A program made the translations under genes and the position numbers. From an uncultured Erwinia sp. (lineage in GTDB: Bacteria > Pseudomonadota > Gammaproteobacteria > Enterobacterales > Enterobacteriaceae), in the NCBI GenBank assembly GCA_946221915.1, contig CAMIKG010000008.1, positions 1 to 64,000 on the forward strand: 64,000 bases of DNA, read 5' to 3'. The stretch's first letter is position 1; each line of letters opens with the position of its first letter. Under the pieces are notes generated by a model, which did not search any database, was not told the origin of the DNA, and was given only the letters and a program-made list of their open reading frames with translations. Below are positions 26,801 through 35,917 of the stretch, one piece after another.

Positions 26801-27666
26801 CTTTCCCGGCGGAGAGCACCACTATCGATTTCAGCCGCTGGCCGCAGCTGGCCATCACCTGTGACGAGTGCTGGTTACGCGGTCAGAAGTTTGGCCGCAT
26901 ACAGGCGGATCTGACGCCGGCGAACGATACCCTGACGCTGAAAAATGGCCTGATTGACAGCGGTAACGCACGCCTGACGGTCAATGGTGAGTGGATTAAC
27001 CGCCCGGCGGAGCAGCGCACCTCGCTGAAAGGTCAGCTGAGCGGGAAGAACATCAATGATGCGGCAAACTGGTTTGGCGTTAACACGCCGCTACGCGATG
27101 CGCCGTTTACCCTCGATTACGATCTGCACTGGCGTTCCGCGCCATGGCAGCCTTCGGAAGAGACGCTGAGCGGGGTGCTGAAAAGCCATCTCGGCAAGGG
27201 ACAGGTCACGGATATCAGCACCGGACGCGCGGGTCAGTTATTGCGGCTGGTGAGTTTTGATTCACTGCTGCGCAAGCTGCGTCTCGACTTCAGTGACACC
27301 TTCAGTCAGGGCTTCTGGTTTGATTCGATTAACGGCACGGCGTGGATCGAAAATGGCGTGATGCAGACCGATAACTTGCTGGTGGATGGTCTGGAAGCGG
27401 ATATCGCCATGCAGGGCAAGGTCGATCTGGTGCAGCGCCGGATTGATATGGAAGCGGTGGTGGCGCCGGAGATTTCCGCCACGGTCGGCGTCGGCGTCGC
27501 CTTTGTGGTTAACCCGGTGGTGGGCGCGGCGGTGTTTGCCGCCAGTAAGGTGCTGGGACCGCTGTGGAACAAGATTTCCGTCCTGCGTTACCACATCAGC
27601 GGGCCGATTGATAAGCCGGAAATTAACGAAGTCCTGCGTAAGCCCCGGGAAAACAGCGCAAAGTGA
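23866..27666 (+). CDS. yhdP: AsmA-like phospholipid transport protein YhdP
   Basis: 1266 residues, the E. coli length. One N-terminal membrane segment (about 7-27) is followed by a very long periplasmic beta-rich region with the AsmA2 domain toward the C-terminus. TamB/YdbH/YhdP proteins form hydrophobic bridges that carry phospholipids from the inner to the outer membrane (established in E. coli). The start is GTG, preceded by AAAGGAGAGG; the first residues match E. coli MRRLPGILLL. It is 57 bases upstream of the tldD start plus eight codons and is likely co-transcribed. Confidence 0.95.
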   Translation: MRQLPRILLLAVATVIVIVALLISGLRLVMPHLNSYRADILSKVSAVSGLPMSASEIQGSWQNFGPTLEVSDLAVELKDGGKLTIDRVTLALDVWQSLLHARWQFRDLTFWQMHLTTNSPLVENDDNRTSLKADQLSDLFLRQFDHFDLRDSSISFLTPSGQRAELAIPKLTWLNQATRHRAEGEVSLSSFTGQHGVVQVRLDLSDNNGLLNNGRIWMQADDVDVKPWLGQWMRDNVSLDSARFSLAAWLSLEQGEVYAGDVWLKKGGADWHGDQRDHRLEVDNLTAHMARVNNGWSLTVPQTRLKTDGVTWPQGQFSLLWQPEDSAQPGPDRTAEWRVRATQLDLQNLEPFIPLFSRLAPQLLENWRALQPRGQLDALALDVPVKQPEKTRFQAQWRNLSWQPWQLLPGMEHFDGKLSGSVAQGRLDLQLNNATLPYSSMFRAPLEVHHASGAINWQYGDDGLTLSGRDLDVQARSLWLNGDFRYSQLKHEAPRLDLLAGIHLDDAAEAWRYFPEPLMGRETAHYLTGALKGGQVDNATLIFAGDPLQFPFRHNEGIFEVWVPLRHAEYAFQPGWPTLKDLAIDLDFVNNGLWMNAPETQLGNVQGKNITAVIPDYLEEKLIIDGDIRGAGPDVRSYFNQTPLKSSLGAALDELQIGGDVSGRLHLDIPLDGKRVRASGEVGLNNNSLLIKPLGTTLKQLTGRFRYDNGTLQSDEMSANWFGQPLGVSFSTVEGEKEYQVGVNLKGNWRPSAISGVPEALAEKLEGSAAWNGNVAVTLPHSGGASYKVDINGDLQNVSSHLPSPLNKDAGSALPFSVSASGDQKSFDLSGVLDKTHRFNTRWLLGDRVQVERGIWLNDAQSTPALPEASGMVLNLPPLDGEAWLGLLAGSSEAQAGSGYLPGNIILRTPSLTLAGQQWRDLEATISENVSGSTMIQAQGREVRGTLTMPQHAAWRARFSYLYYNPQFAAGSGNKADSPFPAESTTIDFSRWPQLAITCDECWLRGQKFGRIQADLTPANDTLTLKNGLIDSGNARLTVNGEWINRPAEQRTSLKGQLSGKNINDAANWFGVNTPLRDAPFTLDYDLHWRSAPWQPSEETLSGVLKSHLGKGQVTDISTGRAGQLLRLVSFDSLLRKLRLDFSDTFSQGFWFDSINGTAWIENGVMQTDNLLVDGLEADIAMQGKVDLVQRRIDMEAVVAPEISATVGVGVAFVVNPVVGAAVFAASKVLGPLWNKISVLRYHISGPIDKPEINEVLRKPRENSAK

Positions 27667-27731
27667 ATTTGACGGCGCGGGGGATTTACCGCAGGCTTAT
27701 AAGTAACGAGTCCCATAACGAGCGAGAAACG

Positions 27732-29177
27732 ATGACGCTGAATCTGGTAAGTGAGCAGTTGCTAACTGCTAACAATATTAATCATCAGGACCTCTTTACC
27801 CTGTTAGGGCAGCTTTCAGAACGTCGACTGGATTACGCCGATCTCTATTTCCAGGCCAGCTACCATGAGTCCTGGGTGCTGGAGGACCGTATTATTAAAG
27901 ACGGTTCTTATCATATCGATCAGGGTGTTGGCGTGCGGGCGATAAGCGGTGAGAAAACCGGTTTCGCGTATGCTGACCAGATTACCCTGAATGCCTTAAC
28001 GCAGAGTGCGCAGGCAGCGCGCAGTATTGTACGTGAGCAGGGCGACGGCCGCAGCAAGGTGCTGGGCGCAGTGACGTATCCGTCACTCTATCCGACGCTG
28101 GACCCGCTGAGCAGCCTGTCGCGTGAAGATAAAATCGCCCTGCTGCACCGGGTCGATCAGGTGGCGCGCGCGGCAGACCCGCGCGTACAGGAAGTCACTG
28201 CCAGCCTGACCGGTGTGTATGAGCAGGTGCTGGTGGCGGCAACAGACGGTACGCTGGCGGCGGATGTGCGCCCACTCGTGCGTCTCTCCATCAGTGTGCA
28301 GGTGGAAGATAATGGCAAGCGCGAACGCGGTTCCAGCGGTGGCGGCGGACGCAGCGGTTACGCATTCTTCCTCGCTGATGAAAACGGTGAAGTGCGTGCG
28401 GAAGCCTGGGCGCGTGAAGCGGTACGACTGGCGTTAGTGAATTTATCCGCGATTGCTGCGCCTGCCGGTTCGATGCCGGTAGTGCTGGGCGCAGGCTGGC
28501 CGGGCGTGCTGCTGCATGAAGCGGTAGGCCACGGTCTGGAAGGGGATTTTAACCGTCGCGGCACCTCAGTATTCAGCGGCCAGATGGGGCAACTGGTGGC
28601 CTCCGAGCTGTGTACGGTAGTGGATGATGGCACCATTGCTGGCCTGCGTGGTTCGCTGGCGGTGGATGATGAAGGGGTGCCGGGTCAGTACAATGTATTG
28701 ATTGAAAACGGTATTCTGAAAGGTTACATGCAGGATAAGCTGAACGCGCGTCTGATGGGCGTCAAGCCGACCGGTAATGGCCGTCGTGAATCGTATGCGC
28801 ATCTGCCGATGCCGCGTATGACCAATACCTATATGCTGGCGGGCAAGTCGACGCCGCAGGAGATTATTGAGAGCGTCGAATATGGTCTGTACGCGCCAAA
28901 CTTTGGTGGCGGTCAGGTTGATATCACCTCCGGTAAATTTGTGTTCTCCACCTCTGAAGCCTACCTGATTGAAAACGGCAAAGTGACTAAACCGGTTAAA
29001 GGTGCGACGCTGATCGGCTCCGGTATTGAAGCGATGCAGCAGATCTCCATGGTCGGCAACGATCTGGCGCTGGATAAAGGCGTTGGCGTGTGCGGCAAAG
29101 AGGGGCAGAGTGTTCCGGTGGGCGTCGGCCAGCCAACGCTGAAGCTGGATAAGCTGACGGTGGGTGGTACGGCTTAA
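27732..29177 (+). CDS. tldD: Metalloprotease TldD
   Basis: 481 residues, as in E. coli. With TldE (PmbA) it forms a heterodimeric metalloprotease that trims unfolded leader peptides, such as those of microcins. The zinc motif HEAVGH is in LLHEAVGHGLEGDFNRRG. The conserved C-terminal VGVCGKEGQSVPVGVGQP is present. The start at 27732 matches MTLNLVSEQLL in E. coli; the frame is open for 23 codons before it. tldE is not in the window. Confidence 0.96.
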   Translation: MTLNLVSEQLLTANNINHQDLFTLLGQLSERRLDYADLYFQASYHESWVLEDRIIKDGSYHIDQGVGVRAISGEKTGFAYADQITLNALTQSAQAARSIVREQGDGRSKVLGAVTYPSLYPTLDPLSSLSREDKIALLHRVDQVARAADPRVQEVTASLTGVYEQVLVAATDGTLAADVRPLVRLSISVQVEDNGKRERGSSGGGGRSGYAFFLADENGEVRAEAWAREAVRLALVNLSAIAAPAGSMPVVLGAGWPGVLLHEAVGHGLEGDFNRRGTSVFSGQMGQLVASELCTVVDDGTIAGLRGSLAVDDEGVPGQYNVLIENGILKGYMQDKLNARLMGVKPTGNGRRESYAHLPMPRMTNTYMLAGKSTPQEIIESVEYGLYAPNFGGGQVDITSGKFVFSTSEAYLIENGKVTKPVKGATLIGSGIEAMQQISMVGNDLALDKGVGVCGKEGQSVPVGVGQPTLKLDKLTVGGTA

Positions 29178-29226
29178 CACCTTTCTGGTGTCGACATGAG
29201 CTTCATGAGTTGCCTGGGTGAAGCCA

Positions 29227-29256
29227 GCAAAGGGACAGCATATGCTGTCCCTTTGC
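29227..29256. terminator. bidirectional terminator between tldD and aaeR
   Basis: A perfect 30-base palindrome with arms GCAAAGGGACAGCAT / ATGCTGTCCCTTTGC, followed by ATTT on the plus strand. It lies between the convergent tldD and aaeR genes and could serve both. Confidence 0.85.
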
Positions 29257-29264
29257 ATTTCCGC

Positions 29265-30182
29265 TTAACCCTGGCGATGCTCCTGATAAATCGCCGCCAC
29301 CTGCTTAAAGTATTCCGTCAGATAGTTAATACACACCTGAACCTTCAGCGGCAGTTTGTCTTTCTGCGTGTAGACCGCATAGACCGGTCGCGGATCGGAC
29401 TGGTAGCGGGTAAACAGAATCTCCACTTTGCCGGCATTAATCTCATCAATCACCCACATCAGCGGTACATAGGCAATGCCCGCGCCCATTTTCAGCCAGC
29501 GCGTCAGCGTCTGTGAGTCATTGGTGACAAAACGTCCCTGCGGCGAGACGCGAATCGAAATGCCTTCCGGTGAAATCAGCTCGAAATCATTATCCGGCCG
29601 CACGCTGTATTCCAGCCAGTTGAAGTTGCTGATATCGCCCGGTTTTTCCGGCGTACCATTCTGCGCCAGGTAGCTTTTCGCCGCGCACACCACCATTGGC
29701 ATCGAGCCAAGGCGGCGTGAAAACAGGCTGGAGTCCTGCAGCGCACCGACGCGGATCACCACATCCAGCCCGTCAGCGATCAAGTCCGGCGCCGGAATGC
29801 CGGTGACCAGATTGACCGTCAGGCCGGGGTATTCGTGCAGCATATCGGCGGTCATGGTGGCGAGCACATTCTGCGCCATAGTGGATGAACTGCCGATACG
29901 CAGGGTGCCGATGGGGGTGTTGTTAAAGGCGTACAGTTGTTCATGGACTTCCTGCGCCTCCGACAGCATGCGGCGGCAGCCCTGAAAGTAAATTTTCCCG
30001 GCTTCGGTCAGGCCAATGCTGCGCGTGCTGCGGTTCAGCAGCTTCACCTGCAGCTCATCTTCCAGTTTGGCTACGATCTGGCTGATCGCGGAAACGCTCA
30101 TCTGCAGCTGGCGCGCAGCGGCGGTGAACGAGCCCAGCTCGACCACTTTGGCAAATACCGACATGCCCTTTAGTCTTTCCAT
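29265..30182 (-). CDS. aaeR: LysR-type regulator of aaeXAB
   Basis: 305 residues. The N-terminal winged helix-turn-helix contains VVELGSFTAAARQLQMS and VSAISQIVAKLEDELQVKLL. The C-terminal effector domain aligns with E. coli AaeR, including GIPAPDLIADGLDVVIRVGA and GAGIAYVPLMW. AaeR activates the divergent efflux operon in response to aromatic carboxylates such as p-hydroxybenzoate (established in E. coli). The 280-base divergent region should hold its binding sites; I saw AT-rich dyads there but no certain operator. Confidence 0.94.
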   Translation of the reverse strand: MERLKGMSVFAKVVELGSFTAAARQLQMSVSAISQIVAKLEDELQVKLLNRSTRSIGLTEAGKIYFQGCRRMLSEAQEVHEQLYAFNNTPIGTLRIGSSSTMAQNVLATMTADMLHEYPGLTVNLVTGIPAPDLIADGLDVVIRVGALQDSSLFSRRLGSMPMVVCAAKSYLAQNGTPEKPGDISNFNWLEYSVRPDNDFELISPEGISIRVSPQGRFVTNDSQTLTRWLKMGAGIAYVPLMWVIDEINAGKVEILFTRYQSDPRPVYAVYTQKDKLPLKVQVCINYLTEYFKQVAAIYQEHRQG

Positions 30183-30462
30183 TATTCACTCTGGCTTAAA
30201 AGTGATTTAGATCACAATTTGTAGAAAACATATAGTCATCAACGTTACTATATAGCTGCCGGGTCGCCGTCTGGTGGCTCACCCCTGTTGTCGAGATTGC
30301 TTAATGGTAATCTATCATTAAGTAACGGTTCTGATTTTCGTCTGACAGTTTACCTGTCGTCTGACCATCATCAATCCGTAATGTGCCCTTCCGGTAAGCA
30401 TCGGGAGCGGTATGGTTCTGGTCTCACGGCTATCCCGGCGCCGATATGCAAAAGGATAAAAA

Positions 30463-30666
30463 ATGAGTGTGCTTCCGGTTATTGTCGTGTTTGGGCTGTC
30501 GTTCCCTCCCGTATTCTTTGAACTTATCGTCGCGCTGATGCTGTTCTGGCTGATGCGTCGTGTACTGATGCCCACGGGAATCTATGATTTAGTCTGGCAC
30601 CCGGCACTGTTTAATACTGCCCTGTTCTGTTGCCTGTTTTACCTGGTATCCCTTCTGTTCGTCTGA
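30463..30666 (+). CDS. aaeX: Small membrane protein AaeX
   Basis: 67 residues with two hydrophobic segments (about 4-30 and 43-66) separated by the short basic loop MRRVLMPTGIYDLVWH. It is the DUF1656 family member that always precedes the AaeA-AaeB pump. AAAGGA lies upstream of the ATG. The role is unproven; it may aid assembly. Seven bases separate it from aaeA. Confidence 0.93.
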   Translation: MSVLPVIVVFGLSFPPVFFELIVALMLFWLMRRVLMPTGIYDLVWHPALFNTALFCCLFYLVSLLFV

Positions 30667-30673
30667 GGTCAAA

Positions 30674-31606
30674 GTGAAAGCTCTAATAAGAAAAATCGCG
30701 CGCTACGCGATCACTATTGTTCTGGTCATCATCGCCGTGGTGGTTATCTTCCGCGCCTGGGTGTTCTACACCGAGTCGCCGTGGACCCGCGACGCCAAAT
30801 TTACTGCCGATGTAGTGGCGATCGCCCCGGATGTCACCGGCCTGATTACCGAAGTGAAGGTGCACGATAACCAGCTGGTGAAGCAGGGCGATGTGCTGTT
30901 CACTATCGACCAGCCACGTTTCCAGAAAGCGCTGGAAGAAGCCGAAGCGGATGTGGCCTACTACGATGCGCTGGTGAAAGAGAAACGCCGGGAAGCCAGC
31001 CGCCGCAACCAGCTGGGATCGAATGTCATGTCGCGCGAAGCGATCGACCAGTCGAACAGCGATCTGCAAACCAGTGAGCACCAGCTGGCAAAAGCGCGCG
31101 CGACGCGCGATCTGGCGAAGCTGGATCTCGATCGTACCGTGATCCACGCGCCGGCGAACGGCTGGATCACCAACCTGAATGTCTATGCCGGTGAGTTTAT
31201 TACCCGCGGTTCGGTGTCGGTGGCGCTGGTGAAACAGGACAGTTTCTATGTGCTGGCCTATATGGAAGAGACCAAACTGTCTGGTCTGCGTCCGGGATAT
31301 CGCGTCGAAATCACCCCGCTGGGCAGTAACCACATCCTGCGTGGCACGGTGGACAGTATTGCCGCCGGGGTGAACAACAGCAGCAGCACCGTCGACAGCA
31401 AAGGCATGGCGACCATTGATTCCAATCTGGAGTGGGTGCGCCTGGCGCAGCGTGTGCCGGTGAAGATCCGCCTCGATCAGCAGCCTGGCAATCTCTATCC
31501 TTCGGGCACTACGGCGACCGTGGTAGTCACTGGCGAAGCCGATCGCGACCGTGAGCAGATGCCGCCGCTGACCCGCTTCCTGCACCGCTTACGTGAGTTC
31601 GGTTAA
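30674..31606 (+). CDS. aaeA: Aromatic carboxylic acid efflux, membrane fusion subunit
   Basis: 310 residues. One N-terminal membrane segment (about 11-31) is followed by a biotinyl-lipoyl/HlyD barrel (VVAIAPDVTGLITEVKVHDN), a helical hairpin with coiled-coil character (about 80-145) and a second barrel half (VIHAPANGWITNLNVYAGEF). It bridges AaeB to an outer membrane channel. It starts at GTG with GAGG upstream. Middle gene of aaeXAB. Confidence 0.95.
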   Translation: MKALIRKIARYAITIVLVIIAVVVIFRAWVFYTESPWTRDAKFTADVVAIAPDVTGLITEVKVHDNQLVKQGDVLFTIDQPRFQKALEEAEADVAYYDALVKEKRREASRRNQLGSNVMSREAIDQSNSDLQTSEHQLAKARATRDLAKLDLDRTVIHAPANGWITNLNVYAGEFITRGSVSVALVKQDSFYVLAYMEETKLSGLRPGYRVEITPLGSNHILRGTVDSIAAGVNNSSSTVDSKGMATIDSNLEWVRLAQRVPVKIRLDQQPGNLYPSGTTATVVVTGEADRDREQMPPLTRFLHRLREFG

Positions 31607-31617
31607 GCGGAGGCGTT

Positions 31618-33594
31618 ATGCAAAGCTTTACCTTTGAACGACTGCGCTTTCCCGTCAAACTCGCCTGCGCCATCATGCTGGCGCTGTTTGTTGGTTTCCA
31701 CTTCAATCTGGAAACCCCGCGCTGGGCAGTGATGACCGCCGGCATTGTGGCGGGTGGCACCGCGTTTGTCGCCGGCGGTGACCCATTCTCCGGTGCGTTG
31801 CGTCATCGCGGTTTACTGCGCATTATCGGCACCTTTATTGGTTGTATTGCCGCACTGGTGATAATGATCAGCACCATCCGCGCGCCGGTGGTGATGCTGT
31901 TATTGTGCTGCCTCTGGGCGGGCGTCTGCGTCTGGCTTTCGTCGCTGATTAAAGTGGAAAACTCCTACGCGCTCGGTCTGGCTGGGTATACCGCACTGAT
32001 TATCGTAGTGACGGCAGACTCCACCCTCAACGGTTCAGTGCTGCTGGCGCCGCAGTTCGCCATTGAGCGCTGCAGTGAAATCGTGATTGGCATTGTCTGT
32101 GCGGTGGTGGCCGATCTGCTGTTCTCACCGCGTTCGATTAAAAACAGTATTGACCGGGAGATTGATGCCCTGCTGGTGGATCATTACCGGCTGCTGCAAC
32201 TCTGTATCGCTCATGATGATAAAGACGCGGTGGATAAGTCATGGGGCAGCCTGGTGCGACGCACCAATGCGCTGAACGGCATGCGCAGTCACCTGATGCT
32301 GGAGTCACCACGCTGGGAGAAAGTGAACCGCCGCCTGAAAGCGCTGCATACGGTATCACTGACGCTGATTACGCAGGCGGCGGAAACCTTTTTAATCCAG
32401 AACAGCCGCCCGGATTACCTGCCGCCACAGTACCGGATACTGTTTGATAAAGAGGTGCACAGCGTCAGCGACGTGCATAAACGTATGAAGCTGATGCGCC
32501 GGGTGATCACCGCCAATGGCAGTAAACAGACGCCGCTGACGCTGGCCAGCTGGGTCGGCGCCGCCACGCAATATCTGCTGTTGCTGAAAGGGGTACATAC
32601 CAACAGCAGTATCAGCAAAATCGAAGAGGAGATCCTCGATCGCGAAGAGGTGGTGGTAAAAGCCAAATCGGCGGAAACCCATCATGCGCTGGTCAATGGC
32701 ATCCGCACCTTTGTCGCCACTGCAGTGGGTTCGCTGTTCTGGCTGTATACCGGCTGGACTTCCGGCAGTGGTTGTATGGTGATGCTGGCGGTGATTACCG
32801 CACTGGCGATGCGTACGCCGAATCCGCTGGGCATGGCGAAAGATTTTGTCTACGGCATGATCGTGGCGTTCCCGCTGGGCAGCCTCTACTTTATGGTGAT
32901 TCTGCCCGCCACCCAGCAGAGCCTGTTACTGCTGCTGATCTCCCTTGGCGTGCTGGCGTTTGTCGCCGGGATCTTTATTCAGCGCCGTCAGATTGGTACG
33001 CTCGGCGCGTTTGTCGGGACGCTGAATATTATCGTGCTGGATAATCCGATGACCTTCCATATCCACACCTTTCTTGATGGCGCACTCGGCCAGATGATTG
33101 GTGCTTTTGTGGCGATGATGGTGATCCTGCTGATTCGTGATACCTCCCGGGCACGTATTGCCCGCACCATCCTGAATCGCTTTATGTATGCCGCCGTCTC
33201 CGCGATGACCACCAACCTTGCGCGACGCAAGGAGAACCATCTGCCTGCGCTGTATCAGCAACTGTTTCTGCTGCTGAATCTGTTCCCGGCGGATATCGAC
33301 AAATACCGTCTGGCGCTGACCCTGATTATCGGTCATCAGCGCCTGCGCAGCGCGGAAATTCCGCTTAATCCGGAGCTGTCTGCTTTCCATAAACAGCTGC
33401 GCTATACCGCTGACCGGGTCATCGCCGCGCGCAGTGACGACAAGCGGCGCTATTATTTTGAGCGCCTGTTGCGTGAGCTGGATGAGTATCAGGAAAAACT
33501 GCTGATCTGGCATGCGCCGGTCAGTGTCACTGAACCGGTCAAACGCCTCGCCGATATGCTGAAGAAATACCAGAACACGCTGATACTGGTATAA
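31618..33594 (+). CDS. aaeB: Aromatic carboxylic acid efflux pump AaeB
   Basis: 658 residues. FUSC-type inner-membrane pump with two blocks of membrane segments (about 12-180 and 365-510) separated and followed by cytoplasmic domains. It exports p-hydroxybenzoate and related acids as a metabolic relief valve (established in E. coli). It is 11 bases after aaeA. Its 3' end faces the metalloprotease gene with only about 20 bases between them and no obvious terminator. Confidence 0.95.
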   Translation: MQSFTFERLRFPVKLACAIMLALFVGFHFNLETPRWAVMTAGIVAGGTAFVAGGDPFSGALRHRGLLRIIGTFIGCIAALVIMISTIRAPVVMLLLCCLWAGVCVWLSSLIKVENSYALGLAGYTALIIVVTADSTLNGSVLLAPQFAIERCSEIVIGIVCAVVADLLFSPRSIKNSIDREIDALLVDHYRLLQLCIAHDDKDAVDKSWGSLVRRTNALNGMRSHLMLESPRWEKVNRRLKALHTVSLTLITQAAETFLIQNSRPDYLPPQYRILFDKEVHSVSDVHKRMKLMRRVITANGSKQTPLTLASWVGAATQYLLLLKGVHTNSSISKIEEEILDREEVVVKAKSAETHHALVNGIRTFVATAVGSLFWLYTGWTSGSGCMVMLAVITALAMRTPNPLGMAKDFVYGMIVAFPLGSLYFMVILPATQQSLLLLLISLGVLAFVAGIFIQRRQIGTLGAFVGTLNIIVLDNPMTFHIHTFLDGALGQMIGAFVAMMVILLIRDTSRARIARTILNRFMYAAVSAMTTNLARRKENHLPALYQQLFLLLNLFPADIDKYRLALTLIIGHQRLRSAEIPLNPELSAFHKQLRYTADRVIAARSDDKRRYYFERLLRELDEYQEKLLIWHAPVSVTEPVKRLADMLKKYQNTLILV

Positions 33595-33613
33595 CGCGAT
33601 CAGCTTGCCGGCA

Positions 33614-35917
33614 TCAGCTTTTAGGCGTCAGCCAGGCCTCAACCTTAACATCGCGCTTAAGTTTGAAGCTGAAGGTTGCGGAGTCATAGCGACGCGTATC
33701 GGTTCCTTCCGTGACTTGCCAGTGAACGGTATATTTGCTGGCATCCGCGCTGTCCCACCAGTACAGACTGGCAATTAACGTGGTGCCTGGAACGAACTTA
33801 TAACCCGGCGCCGGATCAGGATCGTCAGTGCCCACCGGTTTTATGTTGAGGAGTGCGGGTCCCGCTGGCGAAACGGCAGTGGTGACGGTCAGCACATTGT
33901 CCCACCCCTCATAACAGGCTTCTGCCAGACAATCTTCCGTCACGACGAGATTCAGGGCGCCGTTATTGCTGCCTGTCACGCGCACGCCATTGACCTGCCA
34001 GTGATCGAATGATTTTGGTTTTTGGCCGTAGGGATCGGGCAGAACCTGCACGGGCTGCCCCTTTGCTGCGCCATAGCGATAAATATCATTGTCAGTAATA
34101 TCCGCCGTCGCATAGTTTGCCGGGACGCCGGCAGCGACGACCTGCAGTTCACGCCTGGCAAAATGGGCCTCGACCTTATGTTCACTGGTGGCATCCAGAT
34201 AAATATAAGGTGCGGAAAGCGAAGCAAATTTCGAACTCAGCGCAGGGAGATTATCGATAGTCCAGCCTAAAAAGCCATAAACAGCCATGCTGGCTGGCGT
34301 ACGCTTAATCTCAACCCGCGCCTGCGCTGAACCGGCTGGCCAGCTGACGCTGGCGGAACCTGCTTCTGGCGGAATCACACTGGCCTCAATGACATGCGGC
34401 GTTGCCTGCCCCTGCGCGAAATGCGCCACAACCTCGTGGTTCTGATTCATGATGATGACTTTGTTAGCCTGAGCATCTGGCGCACCGCCGTTCAGCACCC
34501 ATTCCTTAAACACATAACTGCCGGAACGGGGCACCGCGCGCAGGGTCACTTGTGTCCCCGGCGGATAAGGGCCAAATGCGCTCACGATGACAGTACCGCC
34601 CAGTGCCGGCTCTACTGTGGTTTTTAAATGCATGACTTCTCCGGCTACATCCCCCTTGCGATAGCTGGCGACAACCTGAGTGCTGCGCAGGAAAAAACTG
34701 CTGGCATCGGCGGCGTTGGGTTCTCCCGGCGCAATGCCGATCGGCTTTCCTTCGTAACGCAACTGTGGGTCAGAAGAGGAATAAAACGGCGCAATCACGC
34801 CATTTTGCTCCGGGTCGGGGTAACCCATCACGGTGACAAATGATCGGTCATCCGGTGAATAACCGCGCACATAGTCGTACTGAGGCTCGTAGCTGCCCGC
34901 TTCTTCCTCTTCCTGAAAGCGGTCGTGCCGTGCACCCAGTAAATGCCCCAGTTCATGGGCAAAGACATGCTGGGAAACAGGATCATATTCATGGCCAGGA
35001 TCGGTTAACGCAAATGCAAAGGTCGCATAGCGTAAATCGGATTGCTCATAGGATGGCGGTTGCGGAATGCTGCTGGCTTTGCCGACAATCCGGCGGCCAC
35101 CCGGGCCGGGTGTCGGCCTGAGGGCGACCAGGGCAACGATATCCGCTTTAATTTCTTCCCGCATGGCGTGAATTTGCTGAGAACCGGCGGTGACCTGATA
35201 ATGGTCGGCTCCGGTCACTTCATCCAGCAATGCACTCACTGCCGTATTCTTCAGGGCGCTAGCTTCGCGCAGGGTAACATCGACTCGCGCATTAATGTGG
35301 CTATTCGCGAAGACCTGATTGGTCAGGCTCTGCGCCAGACCAATTCGGGTTTTGAGCGCATCGGCTTCGAATCGGGACGATGCGGCAGCAGAAGGCCAGG
35401 CGACAAGGATATGAATGGTGGCCGGCTCATTGCGGGTGACTGCATCCCTTTTACGCCGTTGTGGGGTTGTGGGGATTAACGGCGCGGCTGGTGGCGCGCA
35501 GCTACCGGCATACTGCAACGGATTCGAGACAAAAATATGAACCTGGTTATAGCCAGTGGGCTCGATGGCGTACGTTGTTCCCAACACCACCACGCTACCT
35601 GAGACCACCAGCTGATCAGCATTTTCGCTCTGCAACCCGGTAAGCGACAACTGACCATAAATATCGGCTGCATCTGGTGAGCGGCCACTCCATAACTCTG
35701 AGCCACTGCCGCCCGGTTCAATATGCTGCGTTTCCAGATAAACATTGATGTTGTCGAACAGGTTGAACAGTAAACCCGGTAACGCTGGCTGGTCGTGCGT
35801 ACTGTTCATAGCATGGTACAACGATGCCACATTCAGCCCCGCCTGGCGCTGCAGGACTTGTGTCGCTGACAGGCTTTTTTCCCCGGTAAAAACAACAGGA
35901 TCACTGGTTGTGTTCAT
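33614..35917 (-). CDS. Metzincin-type zinc metalloprotease with beta-repeat C-terminus
   Basis: 767 residues. Zinc site HELGHLLGARHD at 321-332 (HEXXHXXGXXHD) and Met-turn VMGY near 363 define a metzincin (M12/M72-like). The catalytic domain spans about 160-420. Residues ~1-152 look like a propeptide with one cysteine (about 140), ending in the tetrabasic RRKR at 154-157. After 425 come two or more repeats with EPALGGTVIVSAFG, YVFKEWVLNGG and VVAHFAQG, resembling divergent InlB B-repeats. No N-terminal signal peptide or lipobox is visible. The ATG at 35917 has GGAG nine bases upstream. Not part of the E. coli gene order, so an accessory gene; substrate unknown. Confidence 0.83.
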   Translation of the reverse strand: MNTTSDPVVFTGEKSLSATQVLQRQAGLNVASLYHAMNSTHDQPALPGLLFNLFDNINVYLETQHIEPGGSGSELWSGRSPDAADIYGQLSLTGLQSENADQLVVSGSVVVLGTTYAIEPTGYNQVHIFVSNPLQYAGSCAPPAAPLIPTTPQRRKRDAVTRNEPATIHILVAWPSAAASSRFEADALKTRIGLAQSLTNQVFANSHINARVDVTLREASALKNTAVSALLDEVTGADHYQVTAGSQQIHAMREEIKADIVALVALRPTPGPGGRRIVGKASSIPQPPSYEQSDLRYATFAFALTDPGHEYDPVSQHVFAHELGHLLGARHDRFQEEEEAGSYEPQYDYVRGYSPDDRSFVTVMGYPDPEQNGVIAPFYSSSDPQLRYEGKPIGIAPGEPNAADASSFFLRSTQVVASYRKGDVAGEVMHLKTTVEPALGGTVIVSAFGPYPPGTQVTLRAVPRSGSYVFKEWVLNGGAPDAQANKVIIMNQNHEVVAHFAQGQATPHVIEASVIPPEAGSASVSWPAGSAQARVEIKRTPASMAVYGFLGWTIDNLPALSSKFASLSAPYIYLDATSEHKVEAHFARRELQVVAAGVPANYATADITDNDIYRYGAAKGQPVQVLPDPYGQKPKSFDHWQVNGVRVTGSNNGALNLVVTEDCLAEACYEGWDNVLTVTTAVSPAGPALLNIKPVGTDDPDPAPGYKFVPGTTLIASLYWWDSADASKYTVHWQVTEGTDTRRYDSATFSFKLKRDVKVEAWLTPKS

